This document shows, piece after piece, positions 1-8,531 of a DNA stretch of 64,000 nucleotides (position 1 is its first letter; each line of letters starts with the position of its first letter). Source of the DNA: Chryseobacterium aquifrigidense (GTDB lineage: Bacteria > Bacteroidota > Bacteroidia > Flavobacteriales > Weeksellaceae). Position numbers and translations under genes: made by a program. The DNA lies in contig NZ_VFPD01000001.1 in NCBI RefSeq assembly GCF_006716485.1, positions 2,834,008-2,898,007 of the forward strand, written 5' to 3'. The notes under the pieces were generated by a model. The model did not search any database, was not told the origin of the DNA, and saw only the letters and a list, made by a program, of their open reading frames with translations.

Positions 1-156
1 ATGAAAACAAGATACAACATTACTCCTGAGCAGTACAGACCAATGGTATGGTTCGAGGAAGAAGTTTTCGCCAATTCATTAGATGATTTCTTTGCCAAAA
101 GACCTGTAGACTATACGAAGCACGACAAGAGTATTACAGCAAACGATTTGTTTTAA
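1..156 (+). CDS. nrdB: Ribonucleotide reductase beta subunit, C-terminal end (partial)
   Basis: Only the last 51 codons lie in the window; the gene begins upstream and the frame is open from base 1 to TAA at 154-156. The segment has the helical tail typical of class I small subunits (ITPEQYRPMVWFEEEVFANS, then FFAKRPVDYTK) and ends in ITANDLF, the flexible C-terminal peptide that docks on the large subunit in this family. The ATG at base 1 is an internal methionine. NrdB carries the diiron/radical cofactor that starts nucleotide reduction. nrdA follows at 612 on the same strand, so the two form one locus with a small gene between them. Confidence 0.88.
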   Translation: MKTRYNITPEQYRPMVWFEEEVFANSLDDFFAKRPVDYTKHDKSITANDLF

Positions 157-265
157 TATTGGGGCGCGAGCGAAGCGAGCGTCAAAGCAGTCAGGATCAG
201 GATTAATCCTTTTCTGATTAATAAGTGGAATTGCTGTTCATGAATAAAGCACAAATACAAAAGAA
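157..265. repeat. Intergenic segment with palindromic motifs
   Basis: The spacer between nrdB and the next gene holds a GCGAGCGAAGCGAGCG block (about 167-182) and a perfect 12-bp palindrome AGGATTAATCCT (199-210). The GC-rich block looks like dispersed intergenic repeats common in flavobacteria. No T-run follows the palindrome, so a terminator is not supported. Confidence 0.35.
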
Positions 266-556
266 ATGATCAATGTAATAGTAACCTATACGGTAAAACC
301 CGAATTTGTTCCGAACAATAAAACCAATATTCAAAAGTTTTTGGAAGATTTTAAAAATTTAGATCCTTCCACCTTTGAATATAAAGTTTTTGTAAAGGAA
401 GACGGTGTTACTTTTGTACATTATTCAAACTACATCAATGAAGAAGTTCAGCATGAAGTTTTGAATGTTCCGTCTTTTAAAGAATTTCAGAGATTAAGAG
501 ACGAAAGCGGGCTGAACGGTTCCCACAAAGTAGAAATTTTACAATCAGTACTATAA
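266..556 (+). CDS. Small uncharacterised protein, possibly ABM-like fold
   Basis: This 96-residue protein has no signal peptide or membrane segment. Its pattern, a strand (INVIVTYTVKPEF), a long helix (NKTNIQKFLEDFKNL) and more strand segments (YKVFVKEDGVTFVHYSNY), resembles the dimeric alpha-beta barrel of antibiotic-biosynthesis-monooxygenase-like proteins. That is a fold guess, not a recognised family match. It lies between nrdB and nrdA on the same strand, with about 110 bp before it and 55 bp after it, so it is probably co-transcribed with the reductase genes. Its role is unknown. Confidence 0.65.
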   Translation: MINVIVTYTVKPEFVPNNKTNIQKFLEDFKNLDPSTFEYKVFVKEDGVTFVHYSNYINEEVQHEVLNVPSFKEFQRLRDESGLNGSHKVEILQSVL

Positions 557-611
557 TAAAACAAAATTCCGGAGTGACTCTCTCATTCCGGAATTCGAAA
601 ATATAACATCT

Positions 612-2270
612 ATGGAAGAGCAAAATTCAAATATATGGTGGCTCAATGAAGAGTCCGAGCAAATGCTGAACAGAGGATATCTGTTGAAAGGTGAAACGGT
701 AGACGGAGCTATCGACAGAATTACCACTGCCGCTGCAAAAAGGTTATACAAACCTGAACTTCAACCGGCATTCAAAGAAATGATCACAAAAGGATGGATC
801 AGCTTCTCTTCTCCTGTATGGGCTAATATGGGAACCGAAAGAGGTCTTCCTATCTCATGTTTCAATGTTCACATTCCGGACAGCATTGAAGGAATCACTC
901 ACAAAATGGGTGAGGTCATTATGCAGACTAAAATCGGAGGTGGTACTTCAGGTTATTTTGGGGAATTAAGAAACAGAGGAACCGCTGTAACGGATAATGG
1001 AAAGTCTTCCGGAGCAGTTTCATTCATGAAACTTTTTGACACAGCTATGGATGTGGTTTCTCAGGGAGGTGTAAGAAGAGGTGCTTTTGCGGCTTATTTA
1101 GATATTGACCACGGAGATATTGAAGAATTTTTATCCATTAAAGATATCGGTAGCCCGATTCAGAACCTGTTTACCGGAGTTTGTGTACCGGATTACTGGA
1201 TGCAGGATATGATAGACGGTGATATGGAGAAACGTAAAGTTTGGGCAAGAGTATTGGAAAGCCGCCAGCAAAAAGGTCTTCCATACATTTTTTTCACAGA
1301 CAACGTGAACAGAAATAAACCTCAGGTATATAAAGATTTAGGAATGACGGTGAACGCAAGTAATCTTTGTTCTGAAATCATGCTTCCATCTACTATGGAA
1401 GAATCTTTCATCTGCTGTTTATCTTCCATGAACCTTGAGCTATATGATGAGTGGAAAGATACTGATGCAGTAAAATTAGCAGTATACTTCCTTGATGCTG
1501 TATTATCTGAGTTTATTGACAAAACTGAAGGTAACTATTACTTACAGGGTGCAAGAAACTTTGCGATGCGTCACAGAGCTCTTGGATTAGGAGTTTTAGG
1601 ATACCATTCTTATTTACAGAAAAACATGATTCCGTTTGAAAGCTTTGAAGCTACTCAGTTCAACGCAAGAGCATTCAGACATATCAAAGATCAGGCTGAA
1701 CAGGCTTCAAGAGAGCTTGCCAACATCTATGGAGAACCGGAAGTATTGAAAGGTTACGGATTAAGAAATACCACAACAATGGCTATCGCTCCTACCACTT
1801 CAAGTTCTGCAATTTTAGGACAGACTTCTCCGGGAATCGAGCCTTTCTCTTCTAACTATTATAAAGCAGGTCTTGCGAAAGGAAACTTTATGCGTAAGAA
1901 CAAATACCTTGCAAAACTATTGAAAGAAAAAGGATTGGATAACGAAGAAACATGGAGAACAATTATGCTCAACCATGGATCGGTACAACACCTGAACGAG
2001 CTTACTCCTGAAGAAAAGGCGGTATTCAAAACGTTCAAAGAAATTTCTCCAATGGAGATCATCTCTCAGGCTGCACAGAGACAGCAATACATTGATCAGG
2101 CACAGTCACTGAATCTTCAGATTCCTTCTACAATGCCTGTAAAAGATGTTAACTACCTTTATATTGAAGCCTGGAAAAAAGGAGTAAAAACACTTTACTA
2201 CCAAAGAAGTTCATCCGTTTCAAAAGAAATGATGGTTAACTTCGTATCATGTTCAAGCTGTGAGGCATAA
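612..2270 (+). CDS. nrdA: Ribonucleoside-diphosphate reductase alpha subunit
   Basis: This is the catalytic subunit of class I ribonucleotide reductase, which makes deoxyribonucleotides. Visible motifs are Cys83 in PISCFNVHIPD, the active-site triad N251-C253-E255 in NASNLCSEIMLP, the redox partner Cys268 in ICCLSSMNL, the radical-transfer pair Tyr529-Tyr530 in TLYYQRSSS, and the C-terminal shuttle cysteines 547 and 550 in SCSSC. At 552 residues it is about 200 shorter than E. coli NrdA, and it starts directly in the catalytic fold with no N-terminal ATP-cone. In some Bacteroidetes reductases the ATP-cone sits on NrdB instead, but that part of nrdB is outside the window. A hairpin terminator follows at 2297. 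Confidence 0.95.
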   Translation: MEEQNSNIWWLNEESEQMLNRGYLLKGETVDGAIDRITTAAAKRLYKPELQPAFKEMITKGWISFSSPVWANMGTERGLPISCFNVHIPDSIEGITHKMGEVIMQTKIGGGTSGYFGELRNRGTAVTDNGKSSGAVSFMKLFDTAMDVVSQGGVRRGAFAAYLDIDHGDIEEFLSIKDIGSPIQNLFTGVCVPDYWMQDMIDGDMEKRKVWARVLESRQQKGLPYIFFTDNVNRNKPQVYKDLGMTVNASNLCSEIMLPSTMEESFICCLSSMNLELYDEWKDTDAVKLAVYFLDAVLSEFIDKTEGNYYLQGARNFAMRHRALGLGVLGYHSYLQKNMIPFESFEATQFNARAFRHIKDQAEQASRELANIYGEPEVLKGYGLRNTTTMAIAPTTSSSAILGQTSPGIEPFSSNYYKAGLAKGNFMRKNKYLAKLLKEKGLDNEETWRTIMLNHGSVQHLNELTPEEKAVFKTFKEISPMEIISQAAQRQQYIDQAQSLNLQIPSTMPVKDVNYLYIEAWKKGVKTLYYQRSSSVSKEMMVNFVSCSSCEA

Positions 2271-2296
2271 GACCAAGTAATAAACACGCTATATTT

Positions 2297-2327
2297 AAAA
2301 AAGCACACTTTTTAGTGTGTTTTTTTA
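2297..2327 (+). terminator. Rho-independent terminator after nrdA
   Basis: CACACT (2304-2309) pairs with AGTGTG (2314-2319) around a TTTT loop. The stem is flanked by an A-run and followed by a T-run, 27 bp after the nrdA stop. Confidence 0.85.
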
Positions 2328-2589
2328 TTTATCAGAGCTTTTACAGGCCATTTATGCAAAAAAATTAAGAGATACTCCTTTCTTTACAACAAAAATGTAG
2401 CAAAAAAACTTAAAATATTTAAAAGAAAATTAAATCATAATAAATTTTCCTTATTCATTATTACTTAAAATCAAAAAATAAGCACATAAGCAACTAAAAG
2501 GAATCTTTTTTAAAAAAAGATATTATATTTATGACATCAGATTGTACACAAAGAGATTTGTATCATTATCTGATAGCTAAAACTCAAAT
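2328..2589. other. Intergenic region before the secreted LRR-like gene
   Basis: Very AT-rich and without a plausible ORF. A -7-like element TATATTTA at 2524-2531 lies 58 bp before the start at 2590 and is the best promoter candidate. Nothing else was recognised. Confidence 0.4.
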
Positions 2590-4728
2590 ATGAAAAAACT
2601 TTTATTTACCTTATGGGTAAGCGGATTTTCCATCGCTTACTCTCAGAATCTGAATTTTTCTGATGCAAAATTTAAAGCTTTAATTCTAAGTTCAAACTCA
2701 ACGAACCAGATTGCACAAGACTTTAACGGAAATTCTATTGCCATAGACAATAACGGAGATGGAGAGATTCAGCCTTCGGAAGCGCAACAGGTTAAAGTTC
2801 TGACGATCAGGTTAGATTCCGGCCAGATGTATATTGACCCTAATGGTGATACATTTGACCCGAATAACATCAACAGTACATACTACAACAGCCATTTGCC
2901 AGATGGGATTACAGATGCATTACTGTTCTCCAATCTCGAGGAACTTTATTTCTGGAATACCAAGACGGCCAACATCAGCTTTACAAATAATACTAAAATC
3001 AAAAAAGTTCAGGGAAGACCTTTTTATTATGACTTATCACAGGGAGGGCAATATATGGCATCTCCTATTAACCTTTCTTTTGACAACTGTTCAGGAATTC
3101 AAAATATTGCCGATATCATCGCCTATCAAATATCTGGTAATCAATGGACTCCTGATGAAAACAGTTTAAGAATAAAAAACTGTCAGCAGATCAACAATAA
3201 TGCAGTGATTAGTTCCGCCGAGCTTAAAGAGCTGTATATTGAGAATTCCAATATTCAAACTCTTACATTCGATTCCTGTCTATTTCTGGAAAAAATTGCT
3301 GTTCCTAATCTGAATACGTTAACCAAAATTTCAGTAACAGGAGGTTTCAGTTCTTCGGGGTATTCAGAACAGAATATTGAACTGATTGCCAATAATTGTA
3401 CAAACCTGCAGGAGATCATTGCAGATACAGATCATTATGATTCAACAGGATCCTATTTCTCTGATGTAAACCTTAATGGCTGCTCTTCTTTAAAGAAAAT
3501 AACGGGACTGAATGCACCCACAATTGATTTTAGTACAACAGGACTGATTAACCTTGAAGAATTAGATTGTTCTTTCTATAACAGATACCTATACTCTACC
3601 ACTTCAGGAATTTATTTTGGGGATGTTAATACTTTAAACCTTGCAGGGCTTCCAAAACTAAAAACCCTGAAGGCTTTTAATCAAAAGATCACCAATAATG
3701 TAAACTTCAGCGCCGCTCAAAAATTGGAAAGCATTGATCTCACTAACTCCTGCGGATATATGAATACAGTAAACACAAGTAACCTCCCTTATCTGCATAC
3801 CTTAAAAACAGATCGGTTTATGAGCAACGGTACACAAGGCGCAAACAATCTCCAGAACATTTTCACCAACAACTGTATTGCACTCACGAATTTCTCATTC
3901 GACAATAATAACGATTTAAGAAAACTTGATTTAGAGAACTGTCCGGGACTGCAGAATCTGTCAATCGGGTATATGTTCTCTGATTTAGAAGAAATCAACC
4001 TCACCCAATGTACCGGATTTAAAGATATTGCGGTAAGCAACACAAAAATATCCACTCTGGATACCAAAGATTGCGCTAATCTACAATCCTTGAACCTTTC
4101 CTATAATGATTTGCTTACTTCAGTTAATACTTCAAATAATACAAATTTAGAATCATTAACATTAGCCAATCTACCTTTGCTTACCCCAATCAATACTGCC
4201 GCCAATATTAATCTGAAGAATGTACATTTTAATACCTGTCCTAAGATTATCCAACTTGATCTTTCCACATCATCACATCTGGAATCTGCTACTTTATGGA
4301 ATATGTCTAATCTCACTTCTGCTAATCTGAGAAACGGTTCTACAGAAGATTTGATTGATCTCACCAATAACAATTCCAATTTATCCGTTTGTGTGGATGA
4401 TGCTCAACTGAATGAACTTCAGACCATGTATCCTGATATTACATTTACCACAAACTGCAGCAATTCTTTCCTAAAGAGTGACAACGCAAACTTCAATACA
4501 AAACAGATCAAAGTCTTCCCTAATCCGGTAAAAGATATCCTGCAGGTAAGCGCCGAAGCTTCTATAAAAAATGTAAAGCTTATTGATTCTCAGGAAAGAC
4601 TTATTTTTGACAGAAACTTCAGTAAGCCTATTGTAAATATTGATCTTTCAGGCTATCCTACTGCCGTTTATATTATAAAAGTTACAACAGATAAAACCCA
4701 GGCTACCAAAAAAATCATTAAAAAATAA
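2590..4728 (+). CDS. Secreted leucine-rich-repeat-like protein with T9SS sorting domain
   Basis: The 712-residue product begins with a signal peptide (MKKLLFTLWVSGFSIAYSQ). An EF-hand-like loop follows at about residues 53-66 (DNNGDGEIQPSEA). A long irregular leucine-rich-repeat array fills most of the protein, with repeated patterns such as NCxxLQxL and LxxLDLxN and many Asn/Ser ladders. The last 70 or so residues (VFPNPVKDILQVS to KKIIKK) form a type A sorting domain that sends proteins to the type IX secretion machinery of Bacteroidetes. It is therefore predicted to be exported and anchored at or released from the surface, perhaps for adhesion or binding. The ligand is unknown. It appears monocistronic. 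Confidence 0.85.
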   Translation: MKKLLFTLWVSGFSIAYSQNLNFSDAKFKALILSSNSTNQIAQDFNGNSIAIDNNGDGEIQPSEAQQVKVLTIRLDSGQMYIDPNGDTFDPNNINSTYYNSHLPDGITDALLFSNLEELYFWNTKTANISFTNNTKIKKVQGRPFYYDLSQGGQYMASPINLSFDNCSGIQNIADIIAYQISGNQWTPDENSLRIKNCQQINNNAVISSAELKELYIENSNIQTLTFDSCLFLEKIAVPNLNTLTKISVTGGFSSSGYSEQNIELIANNCTNLQEIIADTDHYDSTGSYFSDVNLNGCSSLKKITGLNAPTIDFSTTGLINLEELDCSFYNRYLYSTTSGIYFGDVNTLNLAGLPKLKTLKAFNQKITNNVNFSAAQKLESIDLTNSCGYMNTVNTSNLPYLHTLKTDRFMSNGTQGANNLQNIFTNNCIALTNFSFDNNNDLRKLDLENCPGLQNLSIGYMFSDLEEINLTQCTGFKDIAVSNTKISTLDTKDCANLQSLNLSYNDLLTSVNTSNNTNLESLTLANLPLLTPINTAANINLKNVHFNTCPKIIQLDLSTSSHLESATLWNMSNLTSANLRNGSTEDLIDLTNNNSNLSVCVDDAQLNELQTMYPDITFTTNCSNSFLKSDNANFNTKQIKVFPNPVKDILQVSAEASIKNVKLIDSQERLIFDRNFSKPIVNIDLSGYPTAVYIIKVTTDKTQATKKIIKK

Positions 4729-4788
4729 GTATCTTCAATACAATTATTTCCATTAAAAATCATAGAAAATTCTCTGGTTTTTTTGGTT

Positions 4789-4796
4789 TATATTTG
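4789..4796 (+). promoter_or_regulatory. Bacteroidetes -7 element of the DUF72 gene
   Basis: TATATTTG fits TAnnTTTG and lies 30 bp before the ATG at 4827. A TTG start codon further upstream (4794) would fall inside this element, so the ATG start is preferred. Confidence 0.6.
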
Positions 4797-4826
4797 TGTT
4801 TATTGTTTAATACCAAAACTACAGAT

Positions 4827-5717
4827 ATGAAATTCGGACAAGTAGAAGATCCTTCAAAAATAGATTTCACATTACCTAAAGATCATCCTAAAACCAAGGA
4901 AATACTGGCCCTCAATAAAAAGGGTCTGGAAAATATTTCAATCGGATGTGCGAAATGGAATAAAACAGACCTTAAAGGCTTCTATCCTAAAGGAACTAAG
5001 GATGAACTCACCTATTATGCCACTCAGTTTAATTCTATCGAATTGAATGCAACTTTCTATGGAATGCCAACTCCCGATCAGGTAAAAACCTGGAAAGAAA
5101 AAACGCCGGAAAATTTTAAATTCTTCCCTAAGATCACCAATACCGTTTCCCATTTCAGAAGACTGATTGATGTTACTGATCCTGTGACGCATTTCGCTTC
5201 TGCTGTTATCAATTTTGATGAAAAACTGGGAATGGCTTTCCTTCAGCTTCATGATAATTTTAAACCCAAGGATTATGACAGACTGGAAAAGTTTGTAAAA
5301 GAATGGCCAAAAGAAGTTCCATTAGCCATAGAACTCCGAAATACAGAATGGTTTACCGATGAAGAAATCCTGAACACCACATGTGAACTTTTCGAGGCAC
5401 ATAATATCACCAATATCATTGTAGATACTGCCGGAAGAAGAGACATGCTTCACATGCGCCTTACCACCCCTAATGCATTTATCCGTTATGTAGGAGCTAA
5501 CGCAGAAAGTGACTACGAGAGACTGGATGACTGGCTGAAACATCTTGCCCAATGGAAAAAAGAAGGCCTTCAAAATCTTTACTTTTTCGTACACCAGAAC
5601 ATTGAAAAAGCCTCTCCTTTACTATCTGCCTATTTTATAAAGAAGATGAATGAAGAATGGAAAACAGATATTCATGTTCCGCAAATGGCAACAGAAAATA
5701 CCGGAACACTCTTTTAG
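4827..5717 (+). CDS. DUF72 family protein
   Basis: The 296-residue soluble protein has the DUF72 (YecE-like) TIM-barrel features: IGCAKWNKTDLKGFYP near the N terminus, then FNSIELNATFYGMPTPDQVKTWKEKTPENFKFFPKI, AIELRNTEWF, and a C-terminal segment LYFFVHQNIEKASP. The molecular function of the family is not established; nucleic-acid or phosphate-related roles have been proposed. The ATG at 4827 is chosen because the upstream TTG candidate overlaps the promoter. The gene stands alone between a secreted-protein gene and a short hypothetical gene. Confidence 0.88.
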   Translation: MKFGQVEDPSKIDFTLPKDHPKTKEILALNKKGLENISIGCAKWNKTDLKGFYPKGTKDELTYYATQFNSIELNATFYGMPTPDQVKTWKEKTPENFKFFPKITNTVSHFRRLIDVTDPVTHFASAVINFDEKLGMAFLQLHDNFKPKDYDRLEKFVKEWPKEVPLAIELRNTEWFTDEEILNTTCELFEAHNITNIIVDTAGRRDMLHMRLTTPNAFIRYVGANAESDYERLDDWLKHLAQWKKEGLQNLYFFVHQNIEKASPLLSAYFIKKMNEEWKTDIHVPQMATENTGTLF

Positions 5718-5864
5718 CAGAGTATAAGACAAATACTAAGATAAAATTTAAATACCTTCATTTCAACTGATATCTCAGACTGCAATGATTCCTTTCTGTA
5801 ACGAAAAAATTCGTATATTAGAGTATGATGTAATTCACTAAACATTAGCTTTAAAACATAAATT

Positions 5865-6095
5865 ATGGAAAAGGAAATTTGTACAATCAGTATCGCTACC
5901 AACTGGCTTGGTGATGACTATATTTTTTATGAAAACCGTACCATAAAAAGAGTATATGATAATCACAGTTTAAATTCCAATAAGAGCGAATGGCTTGACC
6001 CCAAAGAAATCAGTAAACAAAATAAGGATAAACTTATCAAAGCCTGTCCTGAAGAATTTAAGGAACAGATTATGCAGATTCTGGATTATCCTTAA
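5865..6095 (+). CDS. Small hypothetical protein
   Basis: This 76-residue acidic, lysine-rich protein is predicted soluble, with no signal peptide. It starts MEKEICTISIATNWLGDDYIFYENRTIK and ends with a helical segment (PEEFKEQIMQILDYP). No family was recognised. A well-placed bidirectional terminator begins 9 bp after the stop, and the codon use is like the neighbours, so it looks like a real gene. Confidence 0.6.
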   Translation: MEKEICTISIATNWLGDDYIFYENRTIKRVYDNHSLNSNKSEWLDPKEISKQNKDKLIKACPEEFKEQIMQILDYP

Positions 6096-6103
6096 GAGAA
6101 ACT

Positions 6104-6140
6104 AAAAAGGTAATGAGTATGGGAAACTCATTACCTTTTT
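6104..6140. terminator. Bidirectional terminator between convergent genes
   Basis: A 15-bp perfect inverted repeat (6104-6118 with 6126-6140) has a 7-nt loop, an A-run on the left and a T-run on the right. It can stop transcripts from both sides and overlaps the stop codon of the minus-strand gene. Confidence 0.88.
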
Positions 6141-6733
6141 TATTTATTTTTTCTGAGAAGCAATACGAGATTGAGAAATAGAAGCAGAAAGTCCAGTGTG
6201 ATCCAGATTCCCAGTTTTGTATTCTCATAATTATAAGCGTCCACCTGCTTTTTGGCCGCATCAGAAAGCTTCATACTTTGATTGATGTAGTTCTGCACTT
6301 CTACAATCTGATCAATATTCTTATTAGGAACAGAATGTTGTGAAAAGTACACCAGGTTTTTCTTTCCAAGATAGCCTACAATCCAGTATTCATCAGACTT
6401 ATCCATTTTCAGATATTCTATCCTGTAATATTCCGGGCGTATTTTTCCAATATGCTTAGGCTCAAGGGTTGTATTCTGATCTGTTTTATTTACTTTGATC
6501 AGATAAAAATCCAATGCCTGCGGAAGTTTATTAACCACCTGTAGCCCCACAGAATTATCCACAAATGCCACAGCACTTTTCTTGATAAACCAATAGGTAA
6601 AAACAGAAATTGAAAAAACAACTGTTACAATACGAAACAGCTTTGCCCACTTGGCCATACGTCCCGATTTAACCTTAAACAGGACCAATGAAAGGACACA
6701 AGCCAGAAATATGATAAAAATAATAAGTGTCAT
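6140..6733 (-). CDS. Hypothetical membrane protein with three TM segments
   Basis: The 197-residue protein has an N-terminal TM helix (LIIFIIFLACVLSLVLF), a second at about residues 33-50, a soluble middle domain of about 110 residues, and a C-terminal TM helix (LGIWITLDFLLLFLNLVLLL). The middle part contains a strand-rich stretch (YYRIEYLKMDKSDEYWIVGYLGKKNLVYFSQH) and a helix. No known family was recognised. The -7 element TATCTTTG (6747-6740) lies 6 nt before the ATG, giving a very short or absent leader. Confidence 0.65.
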   Translation of the reverse strand: MTLIIFIIFLACVLSLVLFKVKSGRMAKWAKLFRIVTVVFSISVFTYWFIKKSAVAFVDNSVGLQVVNKLPQALDFYLIKVNKTDQNTTLEPKHIGKIRPEYYRIEYLKMDKSDEYWIVGYLGKKNLVYFSQHSVPNKNIDQIVEVQNYINQSMKLSDAAKKQVDAYNYENTKLGIWITLDFLLLFLNLVLLLRKNK

Positions 6734-6739
6734 ATTTTA

Positions 6740-6747
6740 CAAAGATA
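6740..6747 (-). promoter_or_regulatory. -7 promoter element close to start codon
   Basis: TATCTTTG on the minus strand, followed after 6 nt by the ATG at 6733. Confidence 0.5.
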
Positions 6748-6866
6748 CTTCTTCTCTCTATTTTATCATTGTCTGAGGTCAATTTTTTAATTTTAGCCAG
6801 TCATAAAAAATGGTTTTTCAACCTTTATTTCCCTTTGAGCTGATAAGTATTTCTTTATATAAAAAT

Positions 6867-6905
6867 GATCCGAACCAAATGTTGTATACTCTATTGGTTC
6901 GGATC
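6867..6905 (-). terminator. 12-bp inverted repeat, probable terminator of the HD gene
   Basis: GATCCGAACCAA (6867-6878) pairs perfectly with TTGGTTCGGATC (6894-6905), with a 15-nt loop. On the minus strand it lies about 50 bp after the HD-domain gene and is followed by ATTTTTATAT. The T-tract is weak. Confidence 0.5.
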
Positions 6906-6956
6906 CTTAATTTTTGATATGCTTAAAGCAGATTCAATTTATTCTAATGGTATCTT

Positions 6957-7601
6957 CTACTCTACATTCCATTCCTTATAAAACTGGTCCAGGAAATCCA
7001 ACATATAGTGGTGTCTTTCTTCTGCCATTTTTTTTCCTTTTTCAGTATTCATCATATCTTTCAGAAGCAATAACTTTTCATAGAAATGATTGATTGTTGT
7101 CCCGTCAGATTTTTTATATTCTTCTTTGGACATTCCTAATTTGGGTTTTATATCCGGATGATACATCAGGTTATTTTTAAAGCCTCCAAAATTGAATGTT
7201 CTGGCAATTCCAATAGCACCTATGGCATCAATACGATCGGCATCCTGCACAATCTGAAGTTCAATGGGAGGGTTTGCCGGAGCCTGATCTCTGTTTTTGA
7301 ACGAAATATTTTCGATCACAAATAAAACCTTGCGGATGGTTTCTTCAGACACCTTCTGATCTTCAAGAAATGCTCTGGATATTTTGGGAGCAATGGTTTC
7401 GTCACCGTTATGAAATTTAGGATCAGCAATATCGTGAAGAAGTGCAGACAATTCTACTACCTCTTTGTCACAATCTTCTGTTTCTGCTATCTGAGCAGCC
7501 AGTTTCCAGACTCTTTCAATATGAAACCAGTCATGTCCGGCTTCTGCTCCTTCTAATTTTTCTTTTACAAATGCTACTGTGTTGTCAATCGTACTTTTCA
7601 T
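6957..7601 (-). CDS. HD-domain phosphohydrolase
   Basis: The 214-residue protein has the metal-binding HD signature: His27 (HDWFHIERV), His56-Asp57 (ALLHDIADPKFH), and Asp120/Asp122 (QIVQDADRIDAIGAIG). This matches small stand-alone HD hydrolases (uncharacterised YpgQ/YedJ-like group) thought to act on nucleotides or phosphate esters in the cytosol. The substrate cannot be read from the sequence. Its start overlaps the stop of the upstream alpha/beta hydrolase gene by 4 bp, so the two are translationally coupled. Confidence 0.88.
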   Translation of the reverse strand: MKSTIDNTVAFVKEKLEGAEAGHDWFHIERVWKLAAQIAETEDCDKEVVELSALLHDIADPKFHNGDETIAPKISRAFLEDQKVSEETIRKVLFVIENISFKNRDQAPANPPIELQIVQDADRIDAIGAIGIARTFNFGGFKNNLMYHPDIKPKLGMSKEEYKKSDGTTINHFYEKLLLLKDMMNTEKGKKMAEERHHYMLDFLDQFYKEWNVE

Positions 7602-8443
7602 TTATCTGTCAGTTCATTTAAAATAATATCCCAGAGTTTGCTGTTGTAACTTCTAAAAAAATTGATATGCCCTATTTCCTGTTTATCCGATTCTGAAGCA
7701 GCTACCAGCCTGTAAGTAGGTTTAAGGTTGGAATAAGTATTATTTAATAAACTTAATACGCCTTTTTCCGTAAGCCATACATCATCTTCAGCGCGGATTA
7801 CAAATACTTTCTGGGTCAGATTTTTAGAAAAGTCATCGGTTTTTTCCAACAGCTTGTTGGTTGATTTCTTGTTTAAAATTAAGGTTCTCCAGTCATATGC
7901 GCAATTTTTTGGAAGACTTTCTCCAAGCCCAAACCAATGTGCAGGAAAATATCCTAACAATGAAGTCGTTAAAGGCTGTGCTATTCCAAAGCCTAAATAC
8001 GCTTCAACTTTTGTTCTCCCTTTAAGGTTTCCTACAAAGGCATTTTGTGTTCCTACAAAAACAAATTCTTCAAAGATGTTGGAATCTTCATTCATTCCGA
8101 GAATGAGTGCGCCTACAGAATGGCCCAGACAGTACTTTTTATAGTCTTTAAACTCTGATTTGATATATTGAGTGACCGCTTTATAATCTTTTGATCCCCA
8201 AAGCCTCATAGAGCCATGAAATCCCCTCATATTTTTCGGTTTGGAAAGTCCTATTCCTCTGTAGTCATAGGTAATCACTGTAAACCCCTGTTCGCAAAAG
8301 TAGCTGGCAAAAGAAAAATAGACCTGCTGCTTTACCCCTGTTGCTGAATTGATCAGTAATAGTTTCCCATGATCTGTTTCCGGTTTAAACAAATGGGCTG
8401 TTAGTCTGATATTATCTTCCGTGGTTAGTATTAGTTTTTCCAT
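7598..8443 (-). CDS. Alpha/beta hydrolase
   Basis: The 281-residue protein has the alpha/beta hydrolase layout: an oxyanion-hole region near INSATGVKQ, the YDYRGIGLSKP turn, and the nucleophile elbow GHSVG with Ser109. A late Asp (VIRAEDDVWL) and His (EIGHINFF) complete a likely triad. It resembles the YheT/serine aminopeptidase-like group that includes esterases, but the substrate is unknown. It is the first gene of a two-gene unit with the HD hydrolase (4-bp overlap). The upstream PfkB gene is separated from it by a terminator. Confidence 0.82.
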   Translation of the reverse strand: MEKLILTTEDNIRLTAHLFKPETDHGKLLLINSATGVKQQVYFSFASYFCEQGFTVITYDYRGIGLSKPKNMRGFHGSMRLWGSKDYKAVTQYIKSEFKDYKKYCLGHSVGALILGMNEDSNIFEEFVFVGTQNAFVGNLKGRTKVEAYLGFGIAQPLTTSLLGYFPAHWFGLGESLPKNCAYDWRTLILNKKSTNKLLEKTDDFSKNLTQKVFVIRAEDDVWLTEKGVLSLLNNTYSNLKPTYRLVAASESDKQEIGHINFFRSYNSKLWDIILNELTDK

Positions 8444-8448
8444 AGTAT

Positions 8449-8478
8449 AAAAAGAAAAAATCCACTATAAAAGTGGAC
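8449..8478 (-). terminator. Terminator after the PfkB kinase gene
   Basis: On the minus strand TCCACT pairs with AGTGGA (arms at 8461-8466 and 8472-8477), followed by a T-rich run. It lies between the kinase stop and the hydrolase start. Confidence 0.78.
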
Positions 8479-8531
8479 ATTTTACTTATATGTTTATATT
8501 AAGTTTTAAACTTTTGATATGTGGTAAATAG

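Noticed and set aside
4794..4826. TTG start adding 11 residues to the DUF72 protein
   Set aside because: The codon lies inside the -7 promoter element.
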